Assembly: GCF_014646515.1 (NCBI RefSeq)
Contig: NZ_BMNK01000004.1
Coordinates: forward strand, 424,719-488,718
Length of the DNA stretch: 64,000 nt
Origin: Nonomuraea glycinis
Lineage (GTDB): Bacteria > Actinomycetota > Actinomycetes > Streptosporangiales > Streptosporangiaceae
Reading direction: 5' to 3'
Shown: one piece after another, positions 57,624-64,000 of the stretch
How positions within the stretch are numbered: position 1 is the first letter of the stretch
Layout of the letters: each line of letters starts with the position of its first letter
The notes under the pieces: generated by a model
The model's database searches: none
Told to the model about the DNA's origin: nothing
What the model saw: the letters and a program-made list of their open reading frames with translations, nothing else
Program-made: the position numbers and the translations under genes

Positions 57624-59717
57624 TCACCCGAGCTGAAGGCGCACCGGCTCCGCCAGTACCGCCTGAGCCCCGTCGAAGTCCGCCAGCCTGGCCGCGACCG
57701 TCGCCACCGCCAGCCGTTCCGGCAGCGCGGCGGCGAACTTCAGCCCGTGGACGGCGCGCCGATCGACATCCGGCAGGACGAGCGCGGCTCCGGTGCGGGC
57801 CTCGCGCCAGGCAGCCGCGGTGATATCCGTACGGAGCCGTACGAAAAGGTCAGTCGCCCGCTGGACGGGATCAGTGACCGACGGCAGCGTGGCGGCGAGT
57901 GTCGCGTTGGCGCGGTAGCCGGCCCACGTCCACCACCGGACGTCCTCACCAACCTTGGTCACCAGGGTCCCGCCCGGATGGACGAGACCGGGCGCCTCCT
58001 CCTCACGCCACTCGGCGAGCGCCGCCCGCGCGCGACGGGTGAGCGTCACCGGAGGATCGGCGCCGAGCAGCACCTCCCGCATGGCGCGGGCCAGGTCGTA
58101 CGACAGTCCGGTGACCACGCCGCCGGTCCACTTGGCGACGCCACCGCTGTCGGCGGGTTCGACGAACGCTCTCCTGCGGGTCCAGTCGATGAACGTCACC
58201 CGCCAGCTACGGCCGCCGAGCAGCAGCAGCCTGGGGCCCGGTCGTTCCTCCGTCAGCACCGAAGGGTCGGTCCGCCCGATCTCCTGCCGTCCCGCGAGCA
58301 CGGTGAACTGGGGTGGGGCAGTGAAGGACGCGGTCAGCTCGATGAAGTGCCGCCGGCCGAAGCGCCGCTCTGCCTCGGGGCCGACGAACAGCAGCCCGCC
58401 ATCCTCATCAAGGTAACCCTGGCTGACCAGGTGCCGCAGGATGGGCTCGGCCGAGCGGTCGAAGGGCGCGAGCCCGTTCCACTCAGTGGGCCACATCCGA
58501 TCGCCGACCGTGTGCCGCTGGAGCGTGACGGCGAGCAGTTGCTGCGCGACCAGGTGGCGGGGTTCGGGGGGCGCGTTCACCGGCTCCACCCAGCCCTTCC
58601 CCCACAACACCGCCAGCCCCGCCGCCTGGAGCAGGCCCTCCTTGGTGGTGGTGAGAAACAGACAGTTGCGTACGGTGTCCGTGCGGCGCCCTGTGCGGCC
58701 GAGGCGCTGCAGGAACGACGCGACGGTGCGGGGCGCGTCGATCTGGATGACCCTGTCCAGGTCGCCCACGTCGATACCGAGTTCGAGCGTCGAGGTGGAG
58801 ACGATGACGCAGTCGCGCGCCTCCGTGAACGCCTGCTCCGAACGCGACCGTTCGTCGGCGGAGAGCGAGGCGTGGGACAGGAACACGTTCACCTCGCGAG
58901 CACGCAGCGCCGCACCCAGGTGCTCCACCTGCCGCCGCGAGTCACAGAACACCAGCCGCTTCTCTCCCCGATGCAGCGTCGAGATCACCCGCGCGGCGTT
59001 GTCGAGCGAGCCGACGTAGTCGAGCTCGACGTCACCCGGTGAAGGCGACGCGGCGAGGTCCGGCGCGATCACCTGCCCGGCCCGCCGACCGGCGGCGGCG
59101 CCTTGCAGCCAGGTGAGCAGGTGCCGCGGATTGCCCACGGTGGCGGACAGGCCGATGCGCTGGATGGAGTGCCCGGTGACGCGCTCCAGCCGCTCCAGCA
59201 CGGCGAGCAGGTGCCAGCCGCGATCGTCTCCGGCGAAGGCGTGCACCTCGTCCACCACCACCACTCGGACCTGTCCCAGCAGGTGGGCGTGGTCGGTGGT
59301 GAATCCGATCAGCATCGCCTCAAGAGATTCGGGTGTGGTGAGCAGAATGTCCGGAGGGTCGGTGCGGATCCGCCGCCGCTGTGATGCGCGCGTGTCCCCA
59401 TGCCAGAGAGCCGCCCGCCGCCCGAGCCACTGCGCGTAGCCGTCGATCCGGGTGATGAGGTTGTTGAGCAGGGCTTTCAGCGGGCACAGGTACAGCACGG
59501 ACACGCCGGTCCAGTGCTGCGCCGTCATCGCGGACAGCAGCGGGAAGCAGGCCGCCTCGGTCTTGCCACCGGCCGTCTGGGCCAGGAGCACCGCGTCCTC
59601 CCCGTTCATCAGCGGCTCGATCGCCGCCCGTTGCATGGGGCGCATATCGGGCCAGCCGAGGGTGTTGACGATGTGGTGCAGCACGACCGGGTCGAGCCGC
59701 TCCACCGGATCGGTCAT
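57624..59717 (-). CDS. brxHI: BREX type 2 helicase BrxHI (Lhr-like DEAD/DEAH)
   Basis: The protein of about 697 residues is a superfamily 2 helicase of the Lhr type: RPMQRAAIEPLMNGEDAVLLAQTAGGKTEA (Q motif and Walker A), DEVH box in VVVVDEVHAF, LSATVGNP, ELGIDVGDLDRVIQ and motif VI FLQRLGRTGRR. Length and position after brxD match BrxHI of Pgl/BREX type 2. Its start overlaps the brxD stop (TGATG); GTG at 59720 is an alternative. It probably remodels phage DNA or DNA-protein complexes in the defence pathway. Confidence 0.9.
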   Translation of the reverse strand: MTDPVERLDPVVLHHIVNTLGWPDMRPMQRAAIEPLMNGEDAVLLAQTAGGKTEAACFPLLSAMTAQHWTGVSVLYLCPLKALLNNLITRIDGYAQWLGRRAALWHGDTRASQRRRIRTDPPDILLTTPESLEAMLIGFTTDHAHLLGQVRVVVVDEVHAFAGDDRGWHLLAVLERLERVTGHSIQRIGLSATVGNPRHLLTWLQGAAAGRRAGQVIAPDLAASPSPGDVELDYVGSLDNAARVISTLHRGEKRLVFCDSRRQVEHLGAALRAREVNVFLSHASLSADERSRSEQAFTEARDCVIVSTSTLELGIDVGDLDRVIQIDAPRTVASFLQRLGRTGRRTDTVRNCLFLTTTKEGLLQAAGLAVLWGKGWVEPVNAPPEPRHLVAQQLLAVTLQRHTVGDRMWPTEWNGLAPFDRSAEPILRHLVSQGYLDEDGGLLFVGPEAERRFGRRHFIELTASFTAPPQFTVLAGRQEIGRTDPSVLTEERPGPRLLLLGGRSWRVTFIDWTRRRAFVEPADSGGVAKWTGGVVTGLSYDLARAMREVLLGADPPVTLTRRARAALAEWREEEAPGLVHPGGTLVTKVGEDVRWWTWAGYRANATLAATLPSVTDPVQRATDLFVRLRTDITAAAWREARTGAALVLPDVDRRAVHGLKFAAALPERLAVATVAARLADFDGAQAVLAEPVRLQLG

Positions 59718-61030
59718 CACAGGTCCAGGTCGAGGTCGTCGGCCGAGACGACGAGATTGCGCTCAAGGTCGGTGAGCTCGTTGCCCGCCAAGGTGAGCCG
59801 GTAGTGCCGTCGCGGGTCGAAGTCCTCGAACTGGTCGATCCGGTCGAGTACGTCTCCTACGAGTTTCTTCAGGAACAGCCGGGGCGCCACCCCGATCTTG
59901 CCGCCGAGCGCCCCGCCGACCGCCTGTGCGAGCTCGGTGACGTACGCGTCGTCGGCGATGGCCTTGACCCGTTCGGCGGCACCGGCCGCGTACAGGTCGC
60001 GGATGGTCAGCCCCAGGCTTACCAGCGACTCCTGGGTGAAGCCCGGCAGCCGGAGTTGCACGGCGCGCGGGTTGTCGAAGCGCGGGTCGGTGCTGAAGTC
60101 GGTGGACAGCCGCTGCGCGAGGGGCGCGAGCCGCTGCACGCCCTGCTGCCCGTCGTAGAACGCCGGGGTGCCGGTGATCACCAGGTAGAGGCCGGGGAAG
60201 CGGCCGGAGTGCACCTCGTCGATGAGCTGCCGCAGCGCGTTGAGCGCCTTGTCGCGGGCGTCGGAGCGGACACGTTGCAGGGTCTCGACCTCGTCGAGCA
60301 CGACGAGCAGCCCGGGATGTCCGCTGTCGCGCAGCACGGTCAGCAGCCCTTGCAGGAAACCCAGCGCGCCGAAGTGGTCGAGGTCGCCGCGCACTCCGGC
60401 GGACCTGCGGGCGGCGGCGGCCACGTGGGGCTGCCCGCCGAGCCAGGCCAGCACGGCCGCGGCCGTGGCCTCGTCCCCGTCGAGCAGCGCGGCCCGGTAG
60501 CCACGCAACGCGGTCGCGAAGGAGGGCGCCTGCCGGGACACTTCGGCGAGGCGGGCGGCCAGGAGCGTGTCCACCTCGGCGGAGAGTTCGTCGTCGCCGG
60601 CTCCGGCTGCGAGCGCGTCCTCCTCCAGCGCGTAGAACCAGGCGTCCACCACCGGTCGCAGCGCGCTCGGCGGGAAGCTGGCGGTGGTGAGCCGTTCGGT
60701 CAGCCGCCGGTAGACGGTCTCCAGCTTGTGCAGCGGCGTCTCGTTCTCGGAAATCTGGATCTCGGCGACCGCGAAATTGCGACGCTTGGCGCGCTCACCG
60801 AGCCATCGGGAGAAGAACGTCTTGCCGGAGCCGTACTCTCCCCTGACGGCCTTGAACACCGATCCGCCGGTGGTGACGGCGTCCAACTCGGCGTCGAGCG
60901 CCGACTCGAACCTGTCCAGGCCGGTGGCGAGCAGGTCGAGCCCGCTCTCCGGCACCGCGCCGCGCCGCAACGCATCGATCACCGATCGCCGGCGCGCGGC
61001 ACTGACCTGGGCGGATCTGGTGACACTCAC
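59717..61030 (-). CDS. brxD: BREX system ATP-binding protein BrxD
   Basis: The 437-residue AAA-type ATPase begins RRRSVIDALRRGAVPESGLDLLATGLDRF, typical of BrxD. It has Walker A GEYGSGKT (64-71) with FFSRWLGERA, and Walker B LLVVLDEVETLQRV. BrxD is found only in BREX systems and is needed for defence, though its biochemistry is little known. GTG start, 5 bases after the pglZ stop. Middle gene of the operon pglY-pglZ-brxD-brxHI. Confidence 0.93.
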   Translation of the reverse strand: MSVTRSAQVSAARRRSVIDALRRGAVPESGLDLLATGLDRFESALDAELDAVTTGGSVFKAVRGEYGSGKTFFSRWLGERAKRRNFAVAEIQISENETPLHKLETVYRRLTERLTTASFPPSALRPVVDAWFYALEEDALAAGAGDDELSAEVDTLLAARLAEVSRQAPSFATALRGYRAALLDGDEATAAAVLAWLGGQPHVAAAARRSAGVRGDLDHFGALGFLQGLLTVLRDSGHPGLLVVLDEVETLQRVRSDARDKALNALRQLIDEVHSGRFPGLYLVITGTPAFYDGQQGVQRLAPLAQRLSTDFSTDPRFDNPRAVQLRLPGFTQESLVSLGLTIRDLYAAGAAERVKAIADDAYVTELAQAVGGALGGKIGVAPRLFLKKLVGDVLDRIDQFEDFDPRRHYRLTLAGNELTDLERNLVVSADDLDLDL

Positions 61031-61035
61031 GTCGA

Positions 61036-63837
61036 TCAGTGTCCCAGCTCGAACTGGTCCCGCAGCAGTGCCGTGTGCAGGCGCAGGGTCCGCGCGTCCG
61101 GAAGTGTCTCCAGGACCTGGACCCCGTCGTAGTTGAGGAGCTGGCGCAGGACGGCGGCGAAGCCGTCGGCCCGGGTCACCGGGTAGCCGATGCGCTGGGC
61201 CAGGGCGGTGGCCGGAAGCGTGCCCGCGTCGAGGAGCACCCGGATCGCCTGGTCGACCTTGTCCATGGGCGGCTTGCGCGCCAGGAGGCTCACCTGCTCC
61301 TCGAAAGTCTGCGAGGCCAGGAGCTCGTCCGCCAGCCGATCGGCGGGCGACCGGAGCCGGGGGGCGAGCAGTGCGTCCTCCGCCGGTGCCAGGACCATGT
61401 CGAACAGCGCGTCACCGAGCTCCTGTCGTGACTTCGATCGCTTCTGTGCTTTCTTGGGCGCGGGCAGTGGTGTGGGCGCGACAGGCTGCACCTCTTCCAG
61501 GGACCACCATGGAGGACGCTGATCGCCCAGTTCGCGCCAGCCTCTGGGCGGCTCCGCGCCGAAGGGCAGGAACGCCAGCACCGGGATGGTGAACTCGGCG
61601 ACCGCCGCACCACCGTGATAGCCGGCCTTCTGCGAGGTGTAGCGGGAGTCCGCGTCCCACAGCGCGACGATCTCGGCGCCCGGCTGCGGCCACACCACCC
61701 GCGGGCCGGACAACGCGATCTCGCTCTCTCGTACGGGCTCACCCGGGGTGCGGTGCCGGGCGGAGGCGATCCCGTCGCCGTCGAGCTTGATCCCGTGCCG
61801 GTCCACGACATGCCCGTGATCACTGACGATGATGACCGCTCTGCCCTGGTCCGCCGCCATCCGCAACAGCTCGCGCAGTTTGCCGATGTCGTCGAGCCGC
61901 CAGGCGCCGTCACCCAGCTTCTGCTCCTTGCCGAGCCGGTCGTCGATGGTGTTCAACACGACGGCGACGTGGGTGTCCTCATCGGCCAGCGCCTGGGTGA
62001 GCTCCGGCCCAAAGGCGTCGCCGACGCCGTCACCTCGCAGGTCGTCCTTGTGGAAAACGGCCGCCTGAGCGCTCCCCCAGAAGCGGTGCGCCGGGAAGAG
62101 CCGCTTCTCGTCGGCCTGCGTGCCCTTCATCAGTTTTCCGGCGAACAGGGAGGTGCGGGAGATCGTGGTCAGGGTGGGCAGGGCGGCGGCCATCGCCCGC
62201 CGCTTGGGGGTCCGCTCGTCCGGCAGCGGATCGTACTCGGCCCAGTCGCGCCGCAGTTCCTCCCCCAACTCGGTGGCGATCGCCGCACTCATCCCGTCCA
62301 GGACGAGCAGCATGACCCGCCGCTCCCTCTTGACGGCCACGGGCTTGACCACGCGCGTCAGGAAGGACTCGACGGTGAGCATGCCGCCGGGGTCGGTGCT
62401 CGCCTCCAGCCTCCTGGCGAAGGAATGGTCGATCGCCCGCCGCCGCTCGCGGACGTCGGTGCCCAGCCGGTCGTAGGCCGCTCTGAGCGCGGGTTCGGGG
62501 TCACCGCCCGACTCAACGTGCTCCAGCGCCTGATCCACCCATCCGGTTTCGGACAGGTGGCGTTCCATCGCCGCCGCCACCGTCTCCGCCTCCGTAGGCG
62601 GGTCGGTGGCGAGCCACTGGGCGAGCCGCTGCCCCATCCGTGCCCGGGTGATTCGCACGCGCGGGTCCGGGTCGGCGGCCAGGCCGTGCGCTCCCAGCTC
62701 CCGGACGGCGCGGGCGATCGCTTGTGAGCCCCGACCCGCCAACGCCCGGCCTGCCGCCGCGAACCGGGCGTCGAGTCCCGCGGCCAGGACCGGGCTCGCG
62801 GCCACCGCGCTCTCGGCGCCGAAGTGCGTGGCGAGCCCTCCTGCCCGCTCCAGCACCCTGCTGGTGATCCGCCGCACCTGGCGGGTGTGCTCCTCGTCGC
62901 CGTCGGTACGGCCTGCCGCCAGCAGCGCGGTCACGTACTCCTCGCAGGCCCTGCCGAACGGGATGACCAGCGCGTCCAGGGCCTCCCCCGTCGCGGGTGG
63001 TTCGTCGCCGAAGTAGCGCTCGGCCCGGCCTCGGGCGCGGTAGGTCTGCTCGTCGGCGTCGGATCGCAGCCACAGCGACGCGCAGACCAGCCCGAACGCC
63101 ACCGCGTCCGGCCCGTGCCCGGCTGCCACCAGCGCGAGCAGTGCCCGGCCCGCCAGGTCTTCTTCGCCCAGGAACGTCATGAGACCGGCCCGCTCCGGCC
63201 CGCGCAGGGCCAGCAGCCGCTCCGGGGCGCCGGGGACGAGCGACCATCGCAGCAGGGCGTGGGTGTCGAGGCCCTCGTCGTCGGCCAGCGGATCTTCGCT
63301 GTAGCGGCCGAGCCCGAGCCGACGCAGGGCCAGTGTCGACAGAGCGGTGCGGCGCGACAGCACCCCGCCCGCCAGCGGCGGCCAGCCGCCCGGCGGAGTG
63401 GCGTCCAGCAGCGCCTCGGCCGCCCAGTCGTCCTCACTCAGCCGCGGGTCGACCTGCCCGGCGCCGAACGCCTCCCGTACGACGCTCCAGCTGTCCACGG
63501 TCTGGACGCGCTGCTTGTGCACCCGGGCGAGGATCGCCGGGTCGAGCTCGGTCTGCTCCCGATCGGTCAGCACGACCAGCACCGCGGGCTCGTCCTGTCC
63601 GGCCAGGTGGCCGAGCGCCAGTTCGTGTACGGCGAGCGGCGACGGCGCGGTGGCCATCCGCGCGCGTCGTCCTTCGCCGAACTCGAGCTCGCCTGGCCCG
63701 TCCCACACGGGCGCGGAGCGCAGCAGGACGACGCGCCGCCGTTCGCCGGGAGAGCCGGTCAGCGAGGTCTGGGAGGACAGATACTGGGCGACGGTCACGG
63801 CGTTCAGCCGCACCGCGACGGTGACCGCTGTGCTCAT
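61036..63837 (-). CDS. pglZ: BREX-2 system phosphatase PglZ
   Basis: The 933-residue protein has a long N-terminal region and an alkaline-phosphatase-superfamily PglZ domain: [21 protein letters not shown] (metal Asp near residue 512) and [15 protein letters not shown] (near 670). PglZ is the hallmark of all BREX systems; this length and the BrxD/BrxHI neighbours mark type 2 (Pgl, phage growth limitation). Starts with ATGA overlapping the pglY stop. The domain may act as a nuclease or phosphodiesterase regulator rather than a phosphatase. Confidence 0.95.
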   Translation of the reverse strand: MSTAVTVAVRLNAVTVAQYLSSQTSLTGSPGERRRVVLLRSAPVWDGPGELEFGEGRRARMATAPSPLAVHELALGHLAGQDEPAVLVVLTDREQTELDPAILARVHKQRVQTVDSWSVVREAFGAGQVDPRLSEDDWAAEALLDATPPGGWPPLAGGVLSRRTALSTLALRRLGLGRYSEDPLADDEGLDTHALLRWSLVPGAPERLLALRGPERAGLMTFLGEEDLAGRALLALVAAGHGPDAVAFGLVCASLWLRSDADEQTYRARGRAERYFGDEPPATGEALDALVIPFGRACEEYVTALLAAGRTDGDEEHTRQVRRITSRVLERAGGLATHFGAESAVAASPVLAAGLDARFAAAGRALAGRGSQAIARAVRELGAHGLAADPDPRVRITRARMGQRLAQWLATDPPTEAETVAAAMERHLSETGWVDQALEHVESGGDPEPALRAAYDRLGTDVRERRRAIDHSFARRLEASTDPGGMLTVESFLTRVVKPVAVKRERRVMLLVLDGMSAAIATELGEELRRDWAEYDPLPDERTPKRRAMAAALPTLTTISRTSLFAGKLMKGTQADEKRLFPAHRFWGSAQAAVFHKDDLRGDGVGDAFGPELTQALADEDTHVAVVLNTIDDRLGKEQKLGDGAWRLDDIGKLRELLRMAADQGRAVIIVSDHGHVVDRHGIKLDGDGIASARHRTPGEPVRESEIALSGPRVVWPQPGAEIVALWDADSRYTSQKAGYHGGAAVAEFTIPVLAFLPFGAEPPRGWRELGDQRPPWWSLEEVQPVAPTPLPAPKKAQKRSKSRQELGDALFDMVLAPAEDALLAPRLRSPADRLADELLASQTFEEQVSLLARKPPMDKVDQAIRVLLDAGTLPATALAQRIGYPVTRADGFAAVLRQLLNYDGVQVLETLPDARTLRLHTALLRDQFELGH

Positions 63838-64000
63838 CGCTGCACGACCTGCCAAGAGACCTCGATGATGGCGTCCGGCTCGCCGGCCACCAGTTCGGCC
63901 AGCTCAGCGGCCAGCTCCGCCACTGCTTGAGAGGCTTTCGTACGCTTCAATCCAGAGCGGCGGGGTGTACCGGGCGTGTCCGGCGTTCGGCCGGGCTCGT
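63834..64000 (-). CDS. pglY: PglY (BREX-2 ATPase), C-terminal end, continues past the window
   Basis: The minus-strand frame that ends with TGA at 63834-63836 is open to the right edge and reads ...[36 protein letters not shown]. Its stop overlaps the pglZ start (ATGA). In BREX type 2 loci the gene directly before pglZ is pglY, a large P-loop ATPase, so I assign it by position and coupling. The visible 55 residues alone would not identify it. Confidence 0.7.
   Translation of the reverse strand, partial: EPGRTPDTPGTPRRSGLKRTKASQAVAELAAELAELVAGEPDAIIEVSWQVVQR

Overview
The window is very GC-rich and shows the codon habits, GTG/TTG starts and stop/start overlaps (ATGA, GTGA, TGATG) of an actinomycete chromosome. 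A CHAP hydrolase behind a c-di-AMP riboswitch, a SigE-type ECF sigma factor, a spore-photoproduct-lyase-like protein, many LacI/GntR regulators and a Pgl-type BREX locus all fit a filamentous actinomycete. A Streptosporangiales member such as Nonomuraea is my inference, not something proven here. I saw no rRNA, tRNA, CRISPR array, integrase or large biosynthetic cluster.

Left arm (1-12.2 kb): an SDR and a 2-keto-3-deoxy-aldonate dehydratase-like enzyme (aldonate catabolism); a secreted CHAP hydrolase with a ydaO-type riboswitch; then an eight-gene minus-strand operon with overlapping reading frames. That operon carries a peptide ABC importer (binding protein, two permeases, two ATPases), an M20 peptidase, a P1/DmpA-type peptidase and an aldehyde dehydrogenase. 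It is divergent from a FadR-type GntR regulator, with a perfect palindromic operator between them.

Middle (12.3-37.7 kb): a class III adenylate cyclase; an ECF sigma factor with a membrane partner; a luciferase-like oxidoreductase; a MazG-NUDIX fusion; a DNA glycosylase plus spore photoproduct lyase-like pair; a GDPD; a TTC38-type protein; and a PIG-L deacetylase. These are followed by a fructose/ribose-type ABC operon with LacI repressor and divergent PfkB kinase, a NADAR plus SNF2 ATPase pair, and a complete Mrp cation/proton antiporter operon (mrpA with a fused B domain, then C to G).

Right arm (37.7-64 kb): TspO, an alpha/beta-hydrolase fold protein lacking canonical catalytic residues, a secreted I36-type inhibitor, an acetate kinase homologue, and a divergent GH42 beta-galactosidase/sugar ABC/LacI regulon with mirrored operators. 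Next come a truncated DUF6493 gene beside an intact TnpB (RNA-guided nuclease), an AKR/SDR pair, a membrane protein plus YtrA-type GntR pair, a membrane-anchored Mrr-like nuclease, a BP74-like secreted protein and an amidohydrolase. The edge holds part of a BREX type 2 phage-defence operon (pglY end, pglZ, brxD, brxHI).

Two patterns stand out. First, a solo copy of the TnpB right end/reRNA scaffold, with a perfectly preserved terminal hairpin, sits at 39.79 kb, 8.5 kb from the tnpB gene. Second, several gene ends carry short tandem duplications (period 29-42 bp) that repeat the stop-codon region, sometimes with a small hairpin in each unit.
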